From NCBI GenBank assembly GCA_023701075.1, contig JAMPXQ010000027.1, positions 1-12,164 of the forward strand: a stretch of DNA of 12,164 nt. Reading direction: 5' to 3'. The stretch's first letter is position 1. Each line of letters opens with the position of its first letter. Of this stretch, positions 1-5,465 are shown piece after piece. The DNA is from Candidatus Woesearchaeota archaeon. Lineage in GTDB: Archaea > Nanobdellota > Nanobdellia > Woesearchaeales > GW2011-AR15. The notes beneath the pieces are model-generated. The model was not told the DNA's origin. It did no database searches and saw nothing but the letters and a program-made list of their open reading frames with translations. A program made the position numbers and the translations under genes.

Positions 1-326
1 ATTTCAATACAGCATATAAGAACAACCAGCTGATTGATAAGTATAAAACAGAAGCAAAGATTTCTGTATTGTCTCCTGAGAAGATAACTGTCCCATTTGA
101 CAGTCTTGGCAGTTACATAATTAAAAAAGGGGATGTGGTGATAGAGAAACCTGATGAGCAAAGCTATTACGATGCACTGCAGAAGTTTAATAATATGTCT
201 ACCAACATAGATTTCATAAGAGAATATACCTTGGCATGTGATAATCTTAGATTTCCTAAAAAGATTAGGATATTGGATACATCTAGGTTCCTAAGTTTTG
301 TTAAAAAATTTAGTAAAGATAACTAA
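1..326 (+). CDS. Unknown protein, C-terminal fragment (cut by left edge)
   Basis: The reading frame is open from base 3 to the TAA at 324-326, giving 107 visible residues; the true start lies left of the window. A TTG at 69 is in frame but nothing marks it as a start, and the frame is open upstream of it, so I treat the piece as the tail of a longer gene. The visible part is soluble-looking, with no membrane segment and one Cys, rich in Lys, Asp and aromatic residues, ending in a basic stretch (FVKKFSKDN). It contains a beta-like stretch (GSYIIKKGDVVIEKP) followed by probable helices. I do not recognise the family. It runs convergent to rpsB, with a 103-base gap between stops. Confidence 0.6.
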   Translation, partial: FNTAYKNNQLIDKYKTEAKISVLSPEKITVPFDSLGSYIIKKGDVVIEKPDEQSYYDALQKFNNMSTNIDFIREYTLACDNLRFPKKIRILDTSRFLSFVKKFSKDN

Positions 327-407
327 CTGAGTTATAGTTTAGTTTCTGTTTGTCTAAATGTGAAAACAATCTACTTTTAGCAGGTTCATTATCCTAAAGA
401 ACCAGAT

Positions 408-424
408 ATAAAAATTAAAAAATT
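408..424 (-). terminator. T-rich terminator of rpsB
   Basis: Just past the rpsB stop, the minus strand reads two T runs (six and five T) separated by AA. Archaeal transcription commonly ends at such T-rich stretches without a hairpin. Confidence 0.5.
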
Positions 425-429
425 GGCTA

Positions 430-1026
430 TCAATCAGCCATGAACTCTTCAAGTTTTCCTTTGAAGTCGCTCTCTTTGTACTGTCCCTTTGATTTCATCA
501 TCTCGACAACAACGATGTAGAAGAGTAGCCCTAGGCTTTTCTTCCCCTTGTTGTTGCATGGGACGACTAGGTCGATGTTGTTTGCCTGGTTGTTGGTGTC
601 GCATAGTGCAATTAGAGGTACTCCGATCTTTATTGCGTCTTCGACTGCATTCCTGTCTGGCCATGCATCTGTGACAACAATTAATTTTGGTTCAAAGTAG
701 TTCTTGAGGTTTGGGTTTGTCAATATCCCTGGTGGATATCTTCCTGCAAATACCTTGACGCCTGTGATCTTTGCGAATAGCTTTACTGGCATCCATCCGT
801 TCTCTCTCCTTGAGACGACTAGGATGTCATGCGGCTCATACTGTGACATCAGGTTTGCCATCATCTTGATTCTTTCATCGATCTTCTGTACATTCAGGAC
901 TGAAAGCCCATCTGGCCTTGTCTTATAGATGAACTCAGACATGAACCTTGTCTTGAACTTTGTTCCTATGTGTATGCCTGCCTTTAGGTAAAGGTCATTT
1001 GGCACTAATAATTGCTCTTCTGTCAT
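430..1026 (-). CDS. rpsB: 30S ribosomal protein S2 (archaeal uS2 type)
   Basis: Component of the small ribosomal subunit that binds at the head-body junction. The 198-residue product has the S2 hallmarks: AGIHIGTKFKT near residues 16-26, AGRYPPGILTNP at 94-105, FEPKLIVVTDAWPDRNAVEDA at 111-131 (key residues TD and D124), the GVPLIALCDTNN segment at 135-146 and VVPCNNKGKKSLGL at 154-167. Length fits archaeal S2 (about 200 residues). I choose ATG 1026 rather than the in-frame TTG at 1053 because AGGAG sits 8 bases before the ATG and the leading MTEEQLLVP is a normal S2 start. The upstream gene is the Lon-like protease in the same direction, 154 bases away, but a TATA box and a T run separate them, so rpsB probably has its own transcript with a leader of about 105 bases. 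Confidence 0.97.
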   Translation of the reverse strand: MTEEQLLVPNDLYLKAGIHIGTKFKTRFMSEFIYKTRPDGLSVLNVQKIDERIKMMANLMSQYEPHDILVVSRRENGWMPVKLFAKITGVKVFAGRYPPGILTNPNLKNYFEPKLIVVTDAWPDRNAVEDAIKIGVPLIALCDTNNQANNIDLVVPCNNKGKKSLGLLFYIVVVEMMKSKGQYKESDFKGKLEEFMAD

Positions 1027-1034
1027 TTTTGTTT

Positions 1035-1039
1035 CTCCT
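1035..1039 (-). promoter_or_regulatory. Shine-Dalgarno site deciding the rpsB start
   Basis: Minus strand AGGAG lies 8 bases upstream of ATG 1026. It favours this ATG over the TTG start nine codons further upstream, since that TTG would place the site inside the coding region. Confidence 0.8.
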
Positions 1040-1154
1040 GCTAGTAAAGTCAAAGAATTGCTTTACTGCATCTTTATCGCCTTTGCAGTGTGCATGAAAG
1101 CCCATGTTATTGCTAATCTCTCATGCTCGGCTATATCCTCTTGGAGTTGGAAAG

Positions 1155-1165
1155 TATTTATAAAA
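1155..1165 (-). promoter_or_regulatory. Probable TATA box for rpsB
   Basis: The minus strand reads TTTTATAAATA immediately after the stop of the Lon-like gene. A start site about 26 bases downstream (near 1132) would give rpsB a leader of roughly 105 bases, longer than any other leader in this window. Confidence 0.55.
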
Positions 1166-1169
1166 GTAT

Positions 1170-1180
1170 CCTAAAAAAAG
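1170..1180 (-). terminator. T7 terminator of the Lon-like protease gene
   Basis: Minus strand CTTTTTTTAGG directly follows the TAG stop of the protease gene. The same 11 bases occur at 5437-5447, also just downstream of a minus-strand gene, which supports a terminator role. Confidence 0.5.
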
Positions 1181-2872
1181 CTATTTCTTTCTCTTCTGGG
1201 GTCTCTTGACAATCAAGAGCGTGATGCAGCACCCTAGCACAAACCCGCATATGAAAAGGATTATATAAGGGAGCTCGATTGAAGGCATCTTAGTTTTTTC
1301 CTTCTCGAAATATATGTCAAGGTTTCCTAGTTCCAGCGAATATTCAAGATATAATAATGCAGAATATTCATCCGTTGATTTTAGGGAATCTGCATATTCA
1401 TAGTAGCTGTATGCAACGATTGGGAATATCCCTCTCTCTTTCTGTCTTGCGAGCATCTGCCTCACTGCATGTGCCCGATCTTCGATGACTTCTTCTATAT
1501 GGTCAGGGTCTATCGAGATGCTGTTCAGTATGAGATTGATCCTGGCCTTGGCAAGGCTGGCTTCGTAGAGGCACATCTCCTCATCTCCATTGTTATGGTC
1601 CTTATAAGCCCTCTCGACGCTCTCTTTCGCATCCTTTGTTCCTGACGGAAGATATAATTCAATATACTGTATCCTCTCTTCTACTTCAGAGATTTTTGCC
1701 AGGCAGGAGACTGCCAGTTCCTCTTTGTCAAAATTGAATTTCTTTCCTTTTTCTCCAAAAAATCTAGACCATGATTTGGCACTGTTCAGCCTTTCAGTAG
1801 CATAAGAATAGTGATAGATGCTGCTGTTTATGCTTGCATTCAGAGACTTTATTGCTTCTATGAATCTGTCATTGGATTCCTCTACCCTGTCCATCACTGC
1901 CATATAAGTCTCAAGGTCAGTTATCGTATTTATGCTCTTTTTCTGCGTGAAGTTCTTGAATTCCTCATTCCGTCTCATCCCTTCATAGATGAGTGCTCTA
2001 AGTTGCTGCTCTGTGACTGAAAGGTCTTTTATCTTCTTCTGTCCGAACTGGAAGCTGGAAGCGAAGCAGAAGCTTGCAGCGCTATAGTAGTTTCCTTCAT
2101 CTAATTTGCTAAGGCCGCTGTTCATAAGGGTGAATGCAGTGTTGTTCTCATATGTTGGGTATGCTTCTTTGGAGAGAATCTGTGCTCTTTGGCACAGCTC
2201 CTCAGATATCTCCTTCATCTTTCCCTTATATGCCATGTCTATCTCGACATCTCCCTTCCTGCTGAAATTCTTTCCGGTGAAATGATATATCGCTTCAGTG
2301 AGCTGCGATACTTCGATTATATCTACATCATAGCTTGCCTCTATCTTTGTGATGTTTGTCTCATTCACATCAGAATATTTTGGGATGAGTATTTTCCTGA
2401 TTCCTTCTTCAGCTGCCTTTTCAGATTTTGGTATGACGCTTCCTACAGGCCCGATTATCCCGCCGGTATTGATTGTCCCAGTGATCACGACTGATTTATC
2501 CAGTGGAAGGTCATCAAGGAGAGATATTGTAAGGACAGTCACTGCAGCTCCTGCACTTGGTCCGCCTACTATTGCGCTGCTGCTCCTGATGGTATAGAAG
2601 AAATCATATTTGCTGCAGTCTTTCTCAAGGAAATTGCACGCAACTTCTTTTGCGAATCTGGTTGATATCTGGGTATCTATCTTTGAGAGCGGGAAGCTGT
2701 CCATGAATACTCTTCCGCTGCCGGGTTTTATCTCCAGGTATAGGTCAGCAAAGCTTCCCCTTGGATTTGCTCCGTCAGGATCAGTTACTGCAAGAAGTTT
2801 AAGGCTTCCTGATTTTGCAAAGCTTAGTGGCAGTATGAGCAGAATAAAGATGAATAGGTATAGCTTTTTCAT
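1181..2872 (-). CDS. Membrane-anchored Lon-like Ser-Lys protease (S16-type, COG1750-like)
   Basis: A 563-residue extracytoplasmic protease without an ATPase domain. Residues 1-19 are a signal peptide (MKK, then a hydrophobic core ending near SFA). Residues 20-205 form a Lon-type proteolytic domain: the nucleophile is Ser106 in GGPSAG (103-108) and the general base is Lys149 in GPVGSVIPK (141-149); the 43-residue spacing equals that of E. coli Lon Ser679/Lys722. TGTINTGGIIGPVG (131-144) and KILIPKYSDVNE match the strand-loop elements that follow in Lon. Residues about 210-525 are helical and Tyr/Glu-rich, possibly TPR-like, and have no counterpart that I recognise. Residues 536-555 form a C-terminal membrane helix followed by a basic tail (KRPQKRKK), so the protease should face outward. 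No Shine-Dalgarno is present; a TATA box 26 bases before ATG suggests a leaderless transcript. Substrates are unknown; quality control of surface proteins is an inference. Confidence 0.9.
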   Translation of the reverse strand: MKKLYLFIFILLILPLSFAKSGSLKLLAVTDPDGANPRGSFADLYLEIKPGSGRVFMDSFPLSKIDTQISTRFAKEVACNFLEKDCSKYDFFYTIRSSSAIVGGPSAGAAVTVLTISLLDDLPLDKSVVITGTINTGGIIGPVGSVIPKSEKAAEEGIRKILIPKYSDVNETNITKIEASYDVDIIEVSQLTEAIYHFTGKNFSRKGDVEIDMAYKGKMKEISEELCQRAQILSKEAYPTYENNTAFTLMNSGLSKLDEGNYYSAASFCFASSFQFGQKKIKDLSVTEQQLRALIYEGMRRNEEFKNFTQKKSINTITDLETYMAVMDRVEESNDRFIEAIKSLNASINSSIYHYSYATERLNSAKSWSRFFGEKGKKFNFDKEELAVSCLAKISEVEERIQYIELYLPSGTKDAKESVERAYKDHNNGDEEMCLYEASLAKARINLILNSISIDPDHIEEVIEDRAHAVRQMLARQKERGIFPIVAYSYYEYADSLKSTDEYSALLYLEYSLELGNLDIYFEKEKTKMPSIELPYIILFICGFVLGCCITLLIVKRPQKRKK

Positions 2873-2894
2873 TAGAATTATGGAAATTGGTTTG

Positions 2895-2903
2895 TTTATA
2901 AGT
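2895..2903 (-). promoter_or_regulatory. TATA box for a leaderless Lon-like protease transcript
   Basis: Minus strand ACTTATAAA is centred about 26 bases upstream of ATG 2872 and overlaps the TAA stop (2896-2898) of the preceding gene. The gene spacing is only 23 bases, so read-through from the upstream gene is also possible. Confidence 0.55.
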
Positions 2904-3828
2904 TTTTGTTTTGATGTGCATAGTCTCTGAGCTGCTCATCCAGGGATTTAGGGAATGCGGTTCTGAAGAAATCATGCCCTGTCAATTCACTTAGATATGA
3001 AAGGTAATAATTTCTTTGTGTGGATGAAAAGATATCTGCGGAAGTAGTGACAAGTTTCTTTATCATAAATTGTGTTGTCTTATGGTTGTATTTCAGGATG
3101 GCGCAATTGCCGTTGTCAGTGAAAGACCCATCTATATACCTGTTTTTATCAAGTCCGCCTATGATGAAGAAAGTCTTTCCGACTGAAGCATATCCTATCT
3201 GTGCCGATATGAACTGTGCATCAATCTCAGCTAGTGCCGCTTGGTCTATGGCTCTTGACACTAGTTTGGCCTCTGGCATATTGAAACGGATGTTTGTCTT
3301 ATCAAGCTTCCTTTTTAGTTGAGACGCCGGATATGTAAATTCGCCTCCTTCGATGGAAATTATCTTTTCAGTTAGTTCTTTAGGGAATACGTTGAATTTG
3401 AGTAAAGCTGAACATTTTAAGCCTGCTGAGGCATAGCAGTCATTAGCAAATTCATCTTGAGATTCACTTTCTGTCAATGCCCCCCATACTTTGGCAGATA
3501 GCTGCTTTTCATGGCTTTGTATATATTTTCCTCCTTTTTCTTCGAACCATTTCCATGGATGTATCTGCATTGGTAAAGTAGCATCTGCGCCTACACCCTT
3601 ATAATTTATCAGTTCTCCGTTTTGAAGATCAACTATGTCTATAGATCTGCCAAGGCGAAAATAAGGGAGTTCTAATTTAGATGCATTGAATTCTAGTGGT
3701 TCATATCGGTTATGCACTATGATTCCATCAGTCGCGTCAGTAGAATTATGTAGATACAAGATTGACAAGTCAAAAGATTCTTCATGTGAGACTACAGGGT
3801 ATCCAAAAGGATATATTATGCTTGTCAT
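2896..3828 (-). CDS. Unknown 310-residue protein, possible distant SelO/kinase-like fold
   Basis: No signal peptide or membrane segment is visible; the product looks soluble and cytoplasmic. I cannot assign a family with confidence. A loose resemblance to SelO (protein AMPylase) N-lobes can be read by eye: LGRSIDIVDLQNGELINYKGVG (from residue 59, ending in YKGVG at 76-80) is similar in plan to the LGDGR...LKGAG region, and DEFANDCYASAGLKCSALLKF (125-145) resembles the SelO helix carrying SEAMHYLGIPTTRAL. Downstream, a Gly/Asp/Asn-rich loop (residues 224-241, containing GGLDKNRYIDG and TDNGN) could be a catalytic or metal-binding loop, but the SelO signature NTDNM followed by DYGPFG is not clearly present. 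ATG 3828 is preceded by a TATA box 25 bases upstream and no Shine-Dalgarno, so the mRNA is probably leaderless. It lies just upstream of the protease gene and divergent from talC. Confidence 0.75.
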   Translation of the reverse strand: MTSIIYPFGYPVVSHEESFDLSILYLHNSTDATDGIIVHNRYEPLEFNASKLELPYFRLGRSIDIVDLQNGELINYKGVGADATLPMQIHPWKWFEEKGGKYIQSHEKQLSAKVWGALTESESQDEFANDCYASAGLKCSALLKFNVFPKELTEKIISIEGGEFTYPASQLKRKLDKTNIRFNMPEAKLVSRAIDQAALAEIDAQFISAQIGYASVGKTFFIIGGLDKNRYIDGSFTDNGNCAILKYNHKTTQFMIKKLVTTSADIFSSTQRNYYLSYLSELTGHDFFRTAFPKSLDEQLRDYAHQNKNL

Positions 3829-3846
3829 CTGAGGCAGTCATGATAG

Positions 3847-3857
3847 TTTATATTAAT
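3847..3857 (-). promoter_or_regulatory. TATA box for the 310-residue protein gene (leaderless)
   Basis: Minus strand ATTAATATAAA is centred about 25 bases from ATG 3828, with no Shine-Dalgarno site in between. It forms the left half of a compact divergent promoter region with talC (85 bases between the two starts). Confidence 0.5.
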
Positions 3858-3869
3858 ATTTATGGAAAA

Positions 3870-3908
3870 ATAATTAAACTAGGTGAGGCTGAATAAAGGA
3901 AAGGTGAT
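3870..3908 (+). promoter_or_regulatory. talC promoter and Shine-Dalgarno site
   Basis: A TATA-like AATAATTAAAC around 3868-3878 lies about 27 bases before AAGGTGAT (3901-3908), which lies 5 bases before ATG 3914. The same arrangement is found at the genes starting at 4912 and 8805. GGTGAT is complementary to the archaeal 16S 3' end (AUCACCUCC). Confidence 0.6.
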
Positions 3909-3913
3909 GCTGA

Positions 3914-4558
3914 ATGGAATTTTTCGTTGACACTGCTGATGTCCAGCAGATAAAGAGATTGAACGACATGGGTCTTGTAGACGGTGTTACAACAAACCCT
4001 TCCTTGATTAAGAAAGCAGGGAAGGATCATGAGACTGTAGTAAAAGAGATACTCTCATTCATAAAAGGGCCTGTGAGTGTCGAGACGATTGATGAGACGG
4101 CAGAGGGCATGGTGAAAGACGGCATCAGGTTCTCGAAATGGGCAAAGAATGTCGTAGTGAAGATACCGATGAATGCAGAAGGTATGAAAGCTGTGAGGAA
4201 GCTATCTGATTTGAAGATAAAGACAAACGTCACATTGGTGTTCTCGCCTCTTCAGGCACTGATTGCAGCAAAAGCAGGTGCGACATATGTCAGCCCTTTC
4301 GTAGGAAGGCTTGATGATATTGGGGAAAGCGGAATGGGATTGATTGAGCAGATCCATGAGATATTCAAGAATTATTCTATCAAGACTAAGATATTGGTAG
4401 CCAGTGTAAGGAGTCCGACACATATTCTAGAGGCCGCGCTGATCGGTGCAGACGTATCCACCGTCCCTCCTGATGTCATGCTAAAGCTGTTCAGCCACCC
4501 ATTGACAGATTCTGGCATAAAGACATTCCTGGAAGACGCAAAGCAGTGGAAAAAATAA
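3914..4558 (+). CDS. tal: Transaldolase, short TalC/MipB type
   Basis: A cytoplasmic 214-residue TIM barrel of the transaldolase/fructose-6-phosphate aldolase family. Active-site residues are visible: Asp6 in FFVDTADV, Thr26/Asn28 in GVTTNPS, Schiff-base Lys83 in VVVKIPM, and Arg132 in the GRLDDIG loop. Two positions separate the sister activities. E. coli FSA has Gln59 (FAQVMA) and Tyr131 (APYVNRID); here the aligned residues are Glu57 (SVETID) and Phe129 (SPFVGRLDD), as in true transaldolases and in Bacillus-type TalC. I therefore predict transaldolase (transfer of dihydroxyacetone between sugar phosphates in the non-oxidative pentose phosphate pathway) rather than aldol cleavage of fructose 6-phosphate. 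Length and sequence are complete. Start ATG 3914 is fixed by AAGGTGAT. It stands alone, divergent from the unknown 310-residue gene. Confidence 0.93.
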   Translation: MEFFVDTADVQQIKRLNDMGLVDGVTTNPSLIKKAGKDHETVVKEILSFIKGPVSVETIDETAEGMVKDGIRFSKWAKNVVVKIPMNAEGMKAVRKLSDLKIKTNVTLVFSPLQALIAAKAGATYVSPFVGRLDDIGESGMGLIEQIHEIFKNYSIKTKILVASVRSPTHILEAALIGADVSTVPPDVMLKLFSHPLTDSGIKTFLEDAKQWKK

Positions 4559-4611
4559 GCCTGATAAACAAGCATGTTAAAGGGAGAAAAAGAGAATAAG
4601 GACCGCTGGAA

Positions 4612-4628
4612 AAGCATTTTTTTATTTT
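4612..4628 (+). terminator. T-rich terminator after talC
   Basis: Seven T (4617-4623) followed by ATTTTAG lie about 58 bases past the talC stop and just before the stop of the convergent zinc-ribbon gene. Confidence 0.5.
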
Positions 4629-4631
4629 AGT

Positions 4632-4748
4632 TCATATCCTTCCATAGATCTGTCCGCACGCTCTGCATTCCAGGTAAAAATTCATCTCGGATTCCTTGAT
4701 GTTTTCGCTCCTGCATGTCGGACATTTCTCTACCTTGTAGATGTTCAT
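4632..4748 (-). CDS. Small zinc-ribbon protein (38 residues)
   Basis: Reading the minus strand from ATG 4746-4748 to TGA 4632-4634 gives a 38-residue protein beginning MNIYKVEKCPTC. It has two CxxC knuckles, CPTC at residues 9-12 and CRAC at 28-31, separated by 15 residues, each followed by a turn (RSEN and GQIYG), the typical plan of a rubredoxin-like zinc ribbon that binds one Zn through four Cys. An aromatic/hydrophobic strand precedes the second knuckle (MNFYLEC). The gene is too short for most length cut-offs. It lies convergent to talC and divergent from the SecB-like gene, and both flanks have plausible signals (TTTAAAAC upstream, T-rich downstream). Function is unknown; stand-alone ribbons in archaea are often parts of transcription, translation or RNA-binding assemblies. 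The regular cysteine spacing makes a chance frame unlikely. Confidence 0.82.
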   Translation of the reverse strand: MNIYKVEKCPTCRSENIKESEMNFYLECRACGQIYGRI

Positions 4749-4773
4749 TAAAATATTTATATGGGTATCTATA

Positions 4774-4781
4774 GTTTTAAA
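4774..4781 (-). promoter_or_regulatory. Possible TATA box for the zinc-ribbon gene
   Basis: Minus strand TTTAAAAC is centred about 29 bases upstream of ATG 4748, giving a start site at or within a few bases of the ATG. A second AT-rich box (CATATAAATATT, 4753-4764) looks better by sequence but is too close to the ATG for a leaderless start, so the choice is uncertain. Confidence 0.35.
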
Positions 4782-4863
4782 TGTATGGTTTAATGGTTAT
4801 ACCAACATGGTTCTGATATTGCCATTATCGGATCTATCTTTGTTATGATGGCTGTTTGCAGAT

Positions 4864-4905
4864 ATCTTTAAATATACTCAAAAAAAGTTACATACCAAAG
4901 GTGAT
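4864..4905 (+). promoter_or_regulatory. Promoter and Shine-Dalgarno site of the SecB-like gene
   Basis: ATCTTTAAATATA (4864-4876) is a strong archaeal TATA box; about 27 bases later AAGGTGAT (4898-4905) precedes ATG 4912 by 6 bases. The first twelve bases of the box are identical to the box at 7945-7956. The rest of the gap between 4749 and 4863 shows nothing else I can name. Confidence 0.65.
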
Positions 4906-4911
4906 ACAAAC

Positions 4912-5322
4912 ATGGCATTGATAGGATTTCATTACACAAGGATAAACGCAAGCAAAGACAAAGCGATTACCGGTAAGGTAAAAGCAGACAACAACCTCAC
5001 ATTAAACAAGGTTACAGAAGCGAAGCTTATGGGCTCTTCTACACAGAAAGGCATCGAATTCGCATTCAGTTTCAAAGTCAACTATGAGCCAGGTATCGGC
5101 ACAATAGAGCTTGACGGCAAGATAGTCTATATGGGCGCACAGGAGAAAGTCAAGGAGACTCTTGCAGACTGGGACAAGAAGAAGAAGCTCCCTCAGGACG
5201 TCTTGGAAGAGGTTTATAACCACCTGCTCCACAGGCTCAACATTGAAGCGCTTCTTGTAGCAAAGGAGATGCAGCTTCCTTCACATCTTCCAATGCCAAA
5301 GATAAACCAGAAGAAAAAATAA
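4912..5322 (+). CDS. Conserved-looking 136-residue protein, candidate SecB-like fold
   Basis: A small, soluble, lysine-rich protein without Cys, signal peptide or membrane segment. The order of predicted elements is four beta strands (residues 3-14, 28-40, 47-58, 62-75, the last two joined by a GIGTIELDG turn), then a helix (77-90), a KLPQD cap (92-96) and a long amphipathic helix (96-119), ending in QLPSHLPMPK (121-130) and a basic tail. This plan, including the Pro-capped long helix and the following Leu-Pro segment, is that of bacterial SecB export chaperones. I see no diagnostic SecB motif, so the link is structural inference only; it could be an unrelated archaeal family. A strong promoter and the AAGGTGAT site suggest good expression. 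It is monocistronic. Confidence 0.8.
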   Translation: MALIGFHYTRINASKDKAITGKVKADNNLTLNKVTEAKLMGSSTQKGIEFAFSFKVNYEPGIGTIELDGKIVYMGAQEKVKETLADWDKKKKLPQDVLEEVYNHLLHRLNIEALLVAKEMQLPSHLPMPKINQKKK

Positions 5323-5348
5323 GGTTATTGTTATTGTTTTATTTTTAT
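5323..5348 (+). terminator. T-rich terminator after the SecB-like gene
   Basis: Right after the TAA stop the + strand reads repeated TTATTG units followed by TTTTATTTTTATAG. This matches the T-rich stretches found after the other genes here. Confidence 0.5.
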
Positions 5349-5436
5349 AGTTCTATGATTGTTAATTAATGTCTTGCATACTTCGTGAAGAGATATTTCT
5401 AAAGAGGGATTAATAATGTAGATCAGATTGATATAA

Positions 5437-5447
5437 CCTAAAAAAAG
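5437..5447 (-). terminator. T7 terminator of the His-rich protein gene
   Basis: Minus strand CTTTTTTTAGG lies about 20 bases past the TAG stop of the 802-residue gene and is identical to the 11 bases at 1170-1180. Confidence 0.5.
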
Positions 5448-5465
5448 AGATATGTTACGGAGTAA

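Noticed and set aside
69..326. TTG 69 as start of an 85-residue gene
   Set aside because: The frame remains open to the left edge with protein-like composition and no ribosome-binding site or TATA box fits TTG 69.
383..403. Small hairpin GGTTC/GAACC between the first gene and rpsB
   Set aside because: Only five base pairs with an 11-base loop and no T run after it on the + strand; the convergent T-rich stretch explains termination better.
430..1053. Longer S2 starting at TTG 1053
   Set aside because: The Shine-Dalgarno AGGAG lies between that TTG and ATG 1026, and the ATG start gives the normal S2 N-terminus.
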